Positions 56,103-64,000 of a stretch of 64,000 nucleotides of DNA are shown one piece after another. The DNA is taken from positions 186,001-250,000 of the forward strand of contig JAFARE010000001.1 in NCBI GenBank assembly GCA_019245575.1. The letters run 5' to 3'. The notes below the pieces were generated by a model that had not been told where the DNA came from, searched no databases, and was given only the letters and a program-made list of their open reading frames with translations. The stretch comes from Candidatus Dormiibacterota bacterium (lineage in GTDB: Bacteria; Chloroflexota; Dormibacteria; Aeolococcales; Aeolococcaceae). The first letter of the stretch is position 1. Every line of letters starts with the position of its first letter. A program made the position numbers and the translations under genes.

Positions 56103-56735
56103 TCAGCGGCCACCTCGTGAACGCATCAGCGTCAGGCCGGCGGCGGCCGCGCACAGCGCCAGCGCGAGCGAGGCGGCGAGCGTGAGCCATGCCGCCAGGC
56201 CGGAACCCGCGATCGGACGCAGCAGCGAGGCGGGGCTCGCGAGACCCGGGCCGGCGGCGACAACCGGTGGCGGGAGTTGCGTCTGCGCCGGGGGCGACGG
56301 ACGCGCGGTGGCCGCGGGTGCGCCTGCGTGCGGCCGCTGCGCACGGTGCGATGCGGCAAGCGACGCCGCGAGAGCCGTGACGCGCACCCGTGGCGGCGAC
56401 GGCGGCTCAACCCGAGTGGCGACGCCGGTGCCGGCCGTCGACCGGGGCTGAGCGGTGAGATTCGCGGGGCCGGCGCGCTGAGCATGCACCGCTGCCCGAG
56501 ACGCTTGCGCTCGCCGCGACCGCTCGCGCTCGGCGCGAATGTGGCCTGGGCGATGGTGCTCGTGGTGCGCGGCAGCGCGCTCGTCGCGCGTCTCTGCCGC
56601 CGCGTGCAGTGGGTGCGTCCCACCCACCGTCGCCGCCAGCGACGCAGCAGCGAGCAGCGGAAGCATCGCGAGGCGTGCGTGCACTGCGCTCATTCCTGTC
56701 GTGAAGCGCGGAACCGGCCGCGTCAGACGCCGCAA
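56103..56735 (-). CDS. Secreted or membrane-anchored Ala/Pro/Arg-rich hypothetical protein
   Basis: The 210-residue protein (TTG start at 56733-56735, or 196 residues from the ATG at 56691-56693) has a signal-peptide-like segment MSAVHARLAMLPLLAAASLAA ending near Ala-Ala. A long low-complexity region rich in Ala, His, Arg and Pro follows. A C-terminal membrane helix (LAAWLTLAASLALALCAAAAG) and a basic end (MRSRGGR) complete it, the layout of surface proteins held by a C-terminal anchor. No LPXTG is present. It is 2 bases upstream of the GGDEF gene, so it may belong to that sensory system. The family is not recognised. Confidence 0.55.
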   Translation of the reverse strand: MRRLTRPVPRFTTGMSAVHARLAMLPLLAAASLAATVGGTHPLHAAAETRDERAAAHHEHHRPGHIRAERERSRRAQASRAAVHAQRAGPANLTAQPRSTAGTGVATRVEPPSPPRVRVTALAASLAASHRAQRPHAGAPAATARPSPPAQTQLPPPVVAAGPGLASPASLLRPIAGSGLAAWLTLAASLALALCAAAAGLTLMRSRGGR

Positions 56736-56853
56736 CCCGGCCGGAAATCGAATGCCATCGTAGATACGCCGTCCGGGGCGGGTGTGACCGGCATGTCACA
56801 GATTCAGCCCATGTCGCCGACCTCCTCCGCGAGGCGGCGAACAGGGGATGACG

Positions 56854-56859
56854 TAGGCT
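56854..56859 (+). promoter_or_regulatory. -10 box (TAGGCT) of the 56866 gene
   Basis: TAGGCT ends 6 bases before the GTG start at 56866-56868, matching the leaderless arrangement at guaB3 and gdhA. No -35 box is evident. Confidence 0.5.
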
Positions 56860-56865
56860 TCACCC

Positions 56866-57405
56866 GTGCCCGCGGTTGTCATCAGCTTCGTCGACGGCGA
56901 GGTGCTGCATGCTGAGACACCGGAGATCACATTCGACCTCGCGGTCCTCGAAGCGGAGTTCCGCAGCGTCGACCCCAATGGACAGCGCGCGCTGTTTCCG
57001 GTGAGCGCGATCCGTCAGATGCTGGTCGGCGAGCCGCGCGAGGCGCCGTCCGCGGACGTCCTCGAGGGGTGGGACCGCGCCGCGTTCCACTTCATCGACG
57101 GGCAGGTGATGCGCGCCTCGATCAGCCCTGATGCGTACCTCGGACGGCATGGGGGCGTGTGGACGATCGTCGAGGCGGACACACATGAGGTGCGCACCAT
57201 CGCCGTCCCCTACACCTCGCTCAAGGGCGTGTTCCACATCCGGCAATGGGACAGCCGGCCACTGGGAGAGCGCGCCGAGAACGGACGCCTCGACCAGCTG
57301 GCGCGCATCCTCGCTGAGCGCGAAGCGGGCGCGACAGGCACTGCGGCTATGCCGCAGCGCAGGGCGCTGCTGAGCCGCATGCGCCGGCCGCACGGCGGCA
57401 CATAG
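56866..57405 (+). CDS. Hypothetical protein with two DUF6982-like repeats
   Basis: The 179-residue soluble protein seems to contain the same small beta domain twice. Repeat one (about 3-56) has VISFVDGEVLHAE, then FRSVDPNGQRALFPVSAIRQMLVG. Repeat two (about 70-126) has FHFIDGQVMRASI, then VEADTHEVRTIAVPYTSLKGVFHIR. The pattern F-x-D-G-x-V followed by a P-x-S/T-x-I/L-K-x-V/M-F/L strand resembles the DUF6982 family, of unknown function. The C-terminal 50 residues are helical and basic. It is a single gene with a probable leaderless promoter, opposite the GGDEF operon. Family naming is tentative; the internal duplication is seen in the sequence. Confidence 0.6.
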   Translation: MPAVVISFVDGEVLHAETPEITFDLAVLEAEFRSVDPNGQRALFPVSAIRQMLVGEPREAPSADVLEGWDRAAFHFIDGQVMRASISPDAYLGRHGGVWTIVEADTHEVRTIAVPYTSLKGVFHIRQWDSRPLGERAENGRLDQLARILAEREAGATGTAAMPQRRALLSRMRRPHGGT

Positions 57406-57483
57406 GACTGTTACCGCTCGGCTACACCAGGTTCCCAATCCTCAACGGGCGCTCGCCCGGTGACGTGTTACCGTAACTGAGCC

Positions 57484-58524
57484 TTGCCGTCGTCCCTCGC
57501 GACGGTCGACACGGTGGCCGGCCAGGACGCGCCGCCGTCGCTGACCGAACGCTTTTTCAACCGTCGCACCCTCGCATCGCTCCTGATTGCAGCAGCGATC
57601 GTCGGCGTTGCGGTGTGGCGCGCGCCCATCAACTGGGCCGACGCGTGGAACAAGATCCGCCATGCCGACCCGCGCCTGTACATCGCCGCGCTGCTCATCT
57701 TCTATGTGTCCTTCGGCATCCGCGCCATCCGCTGGCGCGTGCTCCTGCGCAACGCGGGCGACGACCACCCGGCGCAGTCGCTGATCGCGCCCGTCATCAC
57801 GTCCTTCTTCGTCAACTGCGTCGTGCCCGCGAAGATGGGCGACGTCTATCGCGCCTACATGGCGCGCGCGCGGCTGCAGATCTCCGGATCCAAGGCCTTC
57901 GGCACGATCATCGCCGAGCGCCTGCTCGACCTGTGCGTGCTGATGGCGATGCTCATCGCGGCAGGTGCCGTGGTGTTCCACAAGAAGGCGCCGGGCGCGC
58001 TGGTGCCGTACGTCATCGTCGGCACGCTGGTGTGCATCGCCGGTGTCGGCGTGCTGCTCACGATGCGGGCCGGACGCGGGCAGCGCGTCCTGCGGCTGCT
58101 GCCCGAGGCCATCTTCCACCGCTACGAGTCGTTCCGCCTGGGCACGGTCCACTCGTTCGGTCGCTACCCGACGCTCCTGGTGCTCACCGTCATCGTGTGG
58201 ATGTGCGAGTCGGCGCGGCTCGCCTTCGTGGTGTTCGCGCTCGGGGACGGCAACCTGCTCGGCCCGTCGCAGTTCCTGCTCATCGCGCTCGTGGCGGCGC
58301 TGCTGACCACGGTTCCATTTCTTCCCGGCGGCATCGGCCTGGTCGAGGCCGGGATGGTCGGCGTGCTGATCGCCGTCGGCGGCGTCAGCCAGCAGGTGGC
58401 GATCTCCATCGCGCTGCTCGACCGCAGCATCAGCTACGGCAGCCTGGTCGTCTTCGGCTTCATCGTCTTCCTGTTCACGCACATCACCGCGCCGCGCGTA
58501 CACACCGCCACCGCCCGCGGGTGA
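57484..58524 (+). CDS. Flippase-like integral membrane protein (LPG synthase TM / UPF0104 family)
   Basis: The 346-residue protein has about eight membrane helices and the family marks YVSFGIRAIRWRVLL, SFFVNCVVPAKMGDVYRAYMARA (about 104-126), and VPFLPGGIGLVEAGMVGVL near the end. Relatives include AglD and the membrane half of lysyl-phosphatidylglycerol synthase; they are thought to move lipid-linked molecules across the membrane. The start is a TTG at 57484-57486. Its stop overlaps the GTG of the epimerase gene by 3 bases (GTGA), which points to a role in making or moving a glycolipid or surface polysaccharide. Confidence 0.87.
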   Translation: MPSSLATVDTVAGQDAPPSLTERFFNRRTLASLLIAAAIVGVAVWRAPINWADAWNKIRHADPRLYIAALLIFYVSFGIRAIRWRVLLRNAGDDHPAQSLIAPVITSFFVNCVVPAKMGDVYRAYMARARLQISGSKAFGTIIAERLLDLCVLMAMLIAAGAVVFHKKAPGALVPYVIVGTLVCIAGVGVLLTMRAGRGQRVLRLLPEAIFHRYESFRLGTVHSFGRYPTLLVLTVIVWMCESARLAFVVFALGDGNLLGPSQFLLIALVAALLTTVPFLPGGIGLVEAGMVGVLIAVGGVSQQVAISIALLDRSISYGSLVVFGFIVFLFTHITAPRVHTATARG

Positions 58525-59435
58525 GGGCGCTCGTCACTGGCGGCGCCGGCTTCATCGGCTCGCACCTGGTCGACGCGCTGCTGCGCGACGGCCACGACGT
58601 CGCCGTGGTCGACGACCTCTCGCGGGGCCGGCGCGAGCATGTTGACGCAGCAGCGCGCCTCGTCGAGCTCAGCCTTTCCGACCCCGAGCTGGATTCGGTT
58701 GTGGGTGAGCACCGTCCCGACGTGGTGTTCCACCAGGCAGCGCAGATCGACGTGCGCCGTTCCGTGGCCGACCCGGTGGCGGACGCCGAGTGCAACGTCG
58801 TGGGGACGGCCAACCTTCTGCACGCATGCGCGGCGCACGGTGTGCGCCGCGTAGTGTTCGCGTCCAGCGGCGGCGCCATCTACGGCGACACCGACGACCT
58901 GCCCACATCCGAGGCGCATCCACTCCAGCCCCAGTCGCCCTACGGCACCAGCAAGCTCTGCGCCGAGGCGTACGGAGACACATACCAGCGCATGCGCGGC
59001 CTGGAGTTCGTGGCGCTGCGCTACGCCAACGTCTACGGCCCGCGCCAGGATCCCCACGGCGAAGCGGGCGTGGTCGCGATCTTCGCGCAGCACCTGCTCC
59101 GCGGGGAGCGGGCGGTCATCAACGGTGACGGCCGCCAGACGCGCGACTACGTGTACGTGGACGACGTGGTCGCGGCCAACCTGGCCGCGGTCTCCGCGGC
59201 CCCGGCCGGCGCGTTCAACATCGGCACGGGAGTGGAGACCGACGTCAACACCATCCACGCGCTGCTGGCGCGCATCTGCGGCGCCGAGGCGGAAGCCGAG
59301 CACGGTCCGGCGAAGCCCGGCGAGCAGCGCCGCTCCTGCCTGGACATCGCGCGGGCTCGCGCGTCGCTCGGGTGGTCGCCCGCGGTGGCCCTCGAGGAGG
59401 GCTTACGCCGTACTGCCGGCTACTTCCGGGGCTGA
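58521..59435 (+). CDS. galE: NAD-dependent sugar-nucleotide epimerase (UDP-glucose 4-epimerase-like)
   Basis: The 304-residue extended SDR has an intact site: ALVTGGAGFIGSHLVDALL, FASSGGAIYGDTDDLP with the Ser, and PYGTSKLCAEAY with the Tyr and Lys of YxxxK. RYANVYGPRQDP and DYVYVDDVVAANLAA are typical of the GalE / UDP-glucuronate epimerase group. The exact sugar is not fixed by sequence. Its GTG overlaps the flippase gene stop. The 3' end overlaps the convergent small membrane gene by 33 bases. Confidence 0.88.
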   Translation: MRALVTGGAGFIGSHLVDALLRDGHDVAVVDDLSRGRREHVDAAARLVELSLSDPELDSVVGEHRPDVVFHQAAQIDVRRSVADPVADAECNVVGTANLLHACAAHGVRRVVFASSGGAIYGDTDDLPTSEAHPLQPQSPYGTSKLCAEAYGDTYQRMRGLEFVALRYANVYGPRQDPHGEAGVVAIFAQHLLRGERAVINGDGRQTRDYVYVDDVVAANLAAVSAAPAGAFNIGTGVETDVNTIHALLARICGAEAEAEHGPAKPGEQRRSCLDIARARASLGWSPAVALEEGLRRTAGYFRG

Positions 59436-59840
59436 CACCATCAGGCTGGACCTGGCCTCCTCGAGGCAGCGCGCCGCGTGCTGCTGCAGCGCGTCCACGG
59501 CGGCGTGCATGCCCGTGGCTCCCGCGTAGCCGGGGCTCTGGCGCAGCCGCAGCGACCAGCTCAGCTCGTCGACGGCGACGCTGAGCAACGCGTGCGCCGC
59601 CGCCGCCGCATCGCTCAGCGCGTGCGTCTCGACCTGCTGGAGCAGCTGGCCCGCGCCGTCGAGTCGGCGCCGCAGGGCACGGTCAGGCGTCTCATCCGTC
59701 GCGGCGAGGGCCGCGTCAAGGGCGCTGCGCAGCAGCGCGTTCGAGTCGACCGGCCGCGAAGCGATGCTGCCGCCGAGCATTCGATACGCGCCGTACAGCA
59801 GCACCACGGCGACGATGCCGGCGATCACATAGGGCAGCAT
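59403..59840 (-). CDS. Hypothetical membrane-anchored helical protein
   Basis: The 145-residue protein has one N-terminal membrane helix (about 3-22, YVIAGIVAVVLLYGAYRML) and a cytoplasmic or outside region of Ala/Leu/Gln-rich helices (SALDAALAATDETPDRALRRR onward), possibly coiled coil. I know no family. It lies 36 bases after infA on the same strand and converges on galE with a 33-base overlap. The overlap and low complexity reduce certainty, but the membrane anchor and the codon pattern are good. Confidence 0.6.
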   Translation of the reverse strand: MLPYVIAGIVAVVLLYGAYRMLGGSIASRPVDSNALLRSALDAALAATDETPDRALRRRLDGAGQLLQQVETHALSDAAAAAHALLSVAVDELSWSLRLRQSPGYAGATGMHAAVDALQQHAARCLEEARSSLMVSAPEVAGSTA

Positions 59841-59876
59841 GCTGATGCTCAGGCCGCAGCGCCGAGCGCTCCGCGG

Positions 59877-60182
59877 CTACTTGTAGCGGAACGTGATGCG
59901 GCCCCTGCTGAGGTCGTACGGACTCAGCTCGACGCGCACCCGGTCGCCGATGAGGATGCGGATGTAGAACTTGCGCATCTTGCCGGACGTGTACGCGAGC
60001 ACCTCCTGGCCGGTTTGCAGGCGCACCTTGAACATCGCATTGGGCAGCGGTTCGACGACCGTCGCGTCCATCTCGATCGTCTCCTCCTTGACGTCGGTCG
60101 CCGTCCCGTCCGTCGCCGTGTTGGTGCGCCGGTTGGGACTGCGGCGGCGGGTTCCGCCGGGCCGGGGAGGGCGTCGGGCCAA
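59877..60182 (-). CDS. infA: Translation initiation factor IF-1 with basic N-terminal extension
   Basis: IF-1 binds the ribosomal A site during initiation. The S1-type OB fold is complete: [37 protein letters not shown] and [17 protein letters not shown]. Similarity to ordinary IF-1 starts before the internal ATG (60069-60071), at KEETIEM, so that ATG is probably not the start. I chose the TTG at 60180-60182, with GGAG 6 bases before it. This gives 101 residues and a 30-residue basic tail ([19 protein letters not shown]) ahead of the fold. The usual length is 72. An ATG at 60231-60233 would add 17 more residues. It diverges from metH. Confidence 0.85.
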   Translation of the reverse strand: MARRPPRPGGTRRRSPNRRTNTATDGTATDVKEETIEMDATVVEPLPNAMFKVRLQTGQEVLAYTSGKMRKFYIRILIGDRVRVELSPYDLSRGRITFRYK

Positions 60183-60242
60183 GCTGTTCTCCAGGTTTGC
60201 GCGAGACTGCGTGCTGCCGCCCGAGGGTAGCATGGCGGCGAG

Positions 60243-63200
60243 ATGGCCACGGCGAACACTCATCCATTTCTCGACGCCCTGCGCGATCGCGTGCTCGTGT
60301 TCGACGGCGCGATGGGCACGAGTCTCCAAGCCGCAGCGCCGACCATCTCGGACTTCGGCGGCCCTGCGCTGGAGGGCTGGATGGACGGACTCGTGCTGCA
60401 CGCGCCGCACATCGTCGAGCAGGTGCACCGCGGCTTCCTCGAAGCCGGATGCGACGCGATCGAGACGTGCTCGTTCCAGGCGTCGAGCCTGCGCCTGAGG
60501 GAGTGGGGCCAGGAGGCGCGCACGCGCGAGCTCAACGAGACCGCCGCGGCACTGGCGCGCCGGCTGTGCGACGAGCACTCGACGCCGCAGCAGCGCCGCT
60601 TTGTGGCCGGAAGCATCGGACCCACCGGGTTCCTTCCCGCGTCCACCGATCCCACTCTGGGCAACGTCACCTTCGACGCGCTGGTCGCGTCATTCGCCGA
60701 GCAGGCGACGGGCCTCCTGAACGGCGGCGCCGACTGCCTCATCATCGAGACGGCGCAGGACATCCTCGAGGTCAAGGCCTCGGTGTTCGGCGCGCGCGCG
60801 GCGATGACCGCCACCGGCATCGGCGTCCCCGTCATCGCGTCGGTCAGCCTCGACACCACGGGACGGATGCTGCTCGGCACCGACGTCGCCGCGGTGCTCA
60901 CCATCCTGGAGTCGCTGCGCGTCGACGTGGTCGGCCTCAACTGCTCGACCGGCCCGGACTACATGCGCGAGCCGATGCGCTACCTGAGCGAGCACAGCAC
61001 AGCGCCGCTCTCGTGCATCCCCAACGCAGGGCTGCCGGTCAACGTCGACGGCCAGGCCTGCTACCTGCTCGAACCCGCCCCGATGGCCGACCAGCTGGCC
61101 CGCTTCGTCCACGAGCAGGGAGTGAGCATCGTCGGGGGATGCTGCGGCAGCACGCCCGGGCACATCCGCGAGCTCGTCTCCCGGGTACGCAGCATCCCGC
61201 GCGCCGATCGGCACGTCGACACCAGGCCGCGCCTCGCCAGCGCCATGCGCGCATACGACCTGCGCCAGCAACCGGCCCCGCTGTTGATCGGCGAGCGCGT
61301 CAACGCTCAGGGGTCGCGCGCGGTGAAGCGGCTCCTGCTTGCCGATGACTACGACGGCGTGCTCGCGGTGGCGCGCAACCAGGTCGACGGCGGCGCGCAC
61401 GCCCTCGACGTGTGCGTCGCGCTGACCGAACGCGCCGACGAGGCCGCGCAGATGCAGACGCTGGTCAAGACGCTGCAGGCGAGCGTCGACACACCGCTGG
61501 TGATCGACAGCACCGATGCCGACGTCATCCGCGCGGCGCTGGAGGCCAACCCCGGCCGGGGCGTCGTCAACAGCGTCAACCTGGAGAACGGACGCGCGCG
61601 CTGCGACGCGGTGCTCCCCCTGGTGCGCGACCACGGCGCGTGCGTCATCGCTCTCACCATCGACGAGGAGGGCATGGCGCGCACCGCGGAGCGGAAGCTG
61701 GCGGTGGCGCGCCGCATCCATGACCTCGCATGCGGCGAATTCGGCCTGGCGCCGGAGCAGCTGCTCTTCGACGCGCTCACGTTCACGCTGGCGACCGGAG
61801 AGCAGGAATGGGCCGCCTCCGCGCACGAGACGATCGAGGGCATCCGCGCCATCAAGCACTCGCTAACGGGAGTGCTCACGGTGCTCGGCGTGTCCAATGT
61901 CTCATTCGGGCTGCCCCCGAAGGCCCGGCCGGTGCTCAACAGCGTCTTCCTGCACCACTGCGTGGAGGCCGGACTCGACGCCGCCATCATCAACCCGGCC
62001 CACATCACGCCGTACGCGGAGATCGAGCCGCAGGCGCGCCGTCTCGCGGAAGACCTGATACACAACCGCTCGCCCGACGCGCTCACGGCGCTCATCGCGC
62101 ACTTCGAAGGGGGCGGGGACACCGCAGCGGTGAACACCGACGCGGTCGATCGCTACGCAGGCATGACGCCGGCTGAGCGCATCCACGCGCAGATCCTGCA
62201 GCGCCACAAGGAGGGCATCGAGGAGCAGATCGACCTCGCGCTGCAGGAGCGTGACCCGGTCGCGGTGCTCAACCAGGTGCTGCTGCCGGCGATGAAGGAC
62301 GTGGGCGACCGCTTCGGCGCCGGTGAGCTGATCCTCCCGTTCGTGCTGCAGAGCGCCGAGGTGATGAAGCGAGCGGTGGCGCACCTGGAGCAGTACCTCG
62401 AGAAGCGCGAGGGCTACACCAAGGGCAAGGTTGTGCTCGCCACCGTGTACGGCGACGTCCACGACATCGGCAAGAACCTGGTCAACACGATTCTCAGCAA
62501 CAACGGCTACACGGTGTTCGATCTGGGCAAGCAGGTGCCGCTCACGACGATCATCGACAAGGCGCAGGAGGTCGACGCGGACGCCATCGGCCTGTCGGCG
62601 CTGCTGGTCAGCACCAGCCGGCAGATGCCGCTCTGCGTCAAGGAGCTCGACGAGCGCGGGCTGACGTACCCGCTCATCATCGGCGGCGCCGCGATCAATC
62701 GCGGCTTCGGCCGGCGCATCCTCTTCCTCGACGCGGACCGCATGTACCAGCCGGGCGTCTTCTACTGCAAGGACGCGTTCGAGGGGCTCTCCACGGTGGA
62801 CCAGCTGCTCGACGCGACGCGGCGCGAGGACCTGGTGCACCGGCTGCGAGAGGAGGCGCTGGCCCACCGCGACCGCGAGCGCGACAAGCAGGAGCGGCGC
62901 GCCGCGACGGTGGCGTCCAACGGTGCGGCGCCGGCGCGGAGCACCACGCGCACCGACGCGCCAATTCCCGACGTCCCCTTTTGGGGCGCCCGCGCGTTGC
63001 GCGACATCCCCATCTGGGAGGTGCACCGCTTCATCGACCGCAACTCGCTGTTCAAGATGAGCTGGCAGTTCCGCGGCGTGCGCGACCCCGAGGTGTGGCA
63101 GCGCCTGCTCGCCGAGGAGCTGGAGCCGCGCCTGCAGCGCTCGATGGACGAGGCGGAGCGCGAGGGCTGGCTGCAGCTGCAGGCCGTGTACGGGTACTGG

Positions 63201-63797
63201 CCCGCTCTCGCGGACGGTGACGCCGTCGTGGTGTACGACCCGGACGACATCGACCGTGAGCTGGGGCGCTTCAACTTCCCGCGCCAGGGCGCGCAGAACC
63301 GTCTCTGCCTGGCCGACTACGTGCGCCCCGTGGAGCTCGCCGCAGACGGCGAGCGCGACGTCGTCGCGCTGCAGGTCGTCACCACCGGGCCGCGCGCGTC
63401 GGAGCGGTCCAACGCGCTGCAGGCGGCCGGCGAGTACGACGACATGCTGCGTGTGCACGGGTTTGCGACACAGATGGCAGAGGCCACCGCGGAGTACGTG
63501 CACCAGCAGATCCGCCGCGAGCTGCGCCTGGGCGAGGACCAGGGGCGCCGCTACTCATGGGGCTACCCTGCGTGCCCGGACCTCGAGGACCATCAGGTGC
63601 TCTTCCGCATCGTGCCCGCGGACGACATCGGCGTGACCCTGACGTCGGGCCACCAGCTCGTGCCCGAACAGTCGACCGCCGCCATCGTCATGCACCATCC
63701 CGAAGCACGGTATTTCGCCGTATACGGCGCATCCGACGCCGCAGATGACGCCGCGCCGGGCGCGCCGGAGCCGGCGTTGTCAGCGCAGAACGACTAG
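60243..63797 (+). CDS. metH: Cobalamin-dependent methionine synthase
   Basis: MetH methylates homocysteine through methylcobalamin. The 1184-residue protein has all four modules. Homocysteine domain with zinc Cys: [31 protein letters not shown]. Pterin domain: [15 protein letters not shown]12 domain: [17 protein letters not shown] (His ligand) and [13 protein letters not shown]-terminal reactivation domain: [12 protein letters not shown] and [16 protein letters not shown] Pro/Arg-rich linker precedes the last domain. TAGCAT lies 9 bases before the ATG. I see no cobalamin riboswitch in the 60-base gap upstream. A weak hairpin (63812-63853, 7-base arms) follows the stop. Confidence 0.97.
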   Translation: MATANTHPFLDALRDRVLVFDGAMGTSLQAAAPTISDFGGPALEGWMDGLVLHAPHIVEQVHRGFLEAGCDAIETCSFQASSLRLREWGQEARTRELNETAAALARRLCDEHSTPQQRRFVAGSIGPTGFLPASTDPTLGNVTFDALVASFAEQATGLLNGGADCLIIETAQDILEVKASVFGARAAMTATGIGVPVIASVSLDTTGRMLLGTDVAAVLTILESLRVDVVGLNCSTGPDYMREPMRYLSEHSTAPLSCIPNAGLPVNVDGQACYLLEPAPMADQLARFVHEQGVSIVGGCCGSTPGHIRELVSRVRSIPRADRHVDTRPRLASAMRAYDLRQQPAPLLIGERVNAQGSRAVKRLLLADDYDGVLAVARNQVDGGAHALDVCVALTERADEAAQMQTLVKTLQASVDTPLVIDSTDADVIRAALEANPGRGVVNSVNLENGRARCDAVLPLVRDHGACVIALTIDEEGMARTAERKLAVARRIHDLACGEFGLAPEQLLFDALTFTLATGEQEWAASAHETIEGIRAIKHSLTGVLTVLGVSNVSFGLPPKARPVLNSVFLHHCVEAGLDAAIINPAHITPYAEIEPQARRLAEDLIHNRSPDALTALIAHFEGGGDTAAVNTDAVDRYAGMTPAERIHAQILQRHKEGIEEQIDLALQERDPVAVLNQVLLPAMKDVGDRFGAGELILPFVLQSAEVMKRAVAHLEQYLEKREGYTKGKVVLATVYGDVHDIGKNLVNTILSNNGYTVFDLGKQVPLTTIIDKAQEVDADAIGLSALLVSTSRQMPLCVKELDERGLTYPLIIGGAAINRGFGRRILFLDADRMYQPGVFYCKDAFEGLSTVDQLLDATRREDLVHRLREEALAHRDRERDKQERRAATVASNGAAPARSTTRTDAPIPDVPFWGARALRDIPIWEVHRFIDRNSLFKMSWQFRGVRDPEVWQRLLAEELEPRLQRSMDEAEREGWLQLQAVYGYWPALADGDAVVVYDPDDIDRELGRFNFPRQGAQNRLCLADYVRPVELAADGERDVVALQVVTTGPRASERSNALQAAGEYDDMLRVHGFATQMAEATAEYVHQQIRRELRLGEDQGRRYSWGYPACPDLEDHQVLFRIVPADDIGVTLTSGHQLVPEQSTAAIVMHHPEARYFAVYGASDAADDAAPGAPEPALSAQND

Positions 63798-63870
63798 CCT
63801 TCAGCGCCCTGCAGCCGGCGCGGAGCGACTGAACTCAGCTTCTGTCGGCTGCGGGACGCGTGGATACGAG

Positions 63871-64000
63871 AGGGCTGCGGCACCATCTTCGCGGCGAGTT
63901 CTCGAGGCCGGAGGGCGAGCGCGAGAATGCCGAAGGCTAGCTTGCGCGCGAGCCCGGAGGCCGAGAGGTGTTTGAGCAAGCGAAGGTGGTGCCCGGCCCT
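63871..64000 (+). repeat. Interspersed structured element, copy B
   Basis: The core, 63893-63979, has 79 of 87 positions identical to the core at 7121-7207 on the other strand, with no gaps. The enclosing arms pair over 14 bases (63879-63892 with 63980-63993; one wobble), then after a single bulge continue to AGGGC / GCCCT at 63871-63875 and 63996-64000. The stem may continue past the window edge. Arm sequence is unrelated to that of copy A. It lies 73 bases after metH. Confidence 0.8.

Noticed and set aside
60183..60242. Cobalamin riboswitch upstream of metH
   Set aside because: The gap to the divergent infA is only 60 bases and lacks the B12-box; there is no room for the aptamer.

Overview
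The window is a gene-dense, very GC-rich bacterial chromosome segment. It holds 53 protein-coding genes, almost all complete; the first runs off the left edge. No gene-free stretch exceeds 300 bases, and I saw no tRNA, rRNA, CRISPR array, insertion sequence or prophage gene. The mix of a GlgE alpha-glucan pathway, GuaB3, an Rv0501/Rv0502-like SDR-acyltransferase pair, frequent GTG starts and many apparently leaderless promoters suggests an Actinomycetota-like or deep Chloroflexota/Dormibacterota-like lineage. The lineage is an inference; no rRNA is present to settle it.

Layout. 1-7011 (mostly minus): ribosomal protein bL25, a cobalamin-binding mutase subunit, a degenerate ADP-ribosylglycohydrolase-like protein, and a DUF1444 / VWA / MoxR-ATPase set. 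7263-16914 (minus): cobyrinate diamide synthase, RecJ, LemA with a DUF3137-like partner, aconitase, and CcdA with a membrane-anchored thioredoxin-like protein. 17056-24453 (plus): glgE-treS-maltokinase-glgB, joined by 4-base start/stop overlaps, which turn trehalose into branched alpha-glucan through maltose 1-phosphate. 24611-25806: a DksA/TraR-like protein and a YihY/BrkB membrane protein.

25843-36097 (minus) is a nine-gene purine operon, purB-purC-purS-purQ-purL-purF-purM-purN-purH. A second purine block at 43999-48597 carries guaB3-guaA-purD-purE. Together they cover most of the route from PRPP to IMP and GMP, except a recognisable PurK (and canonical GuaB). Between the two blocks lie a glycerophosphodiesterase, a sigma factor with a large membrane-anchored putative anti-sigma protein, a methyltransferase-like gene, and a biotin carboxylase paired with a biotinylated carboxyltransferase-like protein whose metal site is lost. 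48700-64000 carries a PlsC acyltransferase and a degenerate SDR, glutamate dehydrogenase, an Arg/Lys-rich histone H1-like protein, threonine aldolase, a GGDEF cyclase, a flippase-like membrane protein with a sugar-nucleotide epimerase, IF-1, and cobalamin-dependent methionine synthase.

Most unusual signal: an interspersed structured element. An 87-base core, 91% identical at 7121-7207 (minus) and 63893-63979 (plus), is enclosed in each copy by long complementary arms whose sequences differ completely between copies. A divergent relative sits between purB and the phosphodiesterase gene. Second: at least ten genes have a TANNNT hexamer 6-9 bases before the start codon, pointing to widespread leaderless transcription. 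Third: two enzyme-family proteins (the carboxyltransferase and the SDR) have lost their catalytic residues while keeping the fold.
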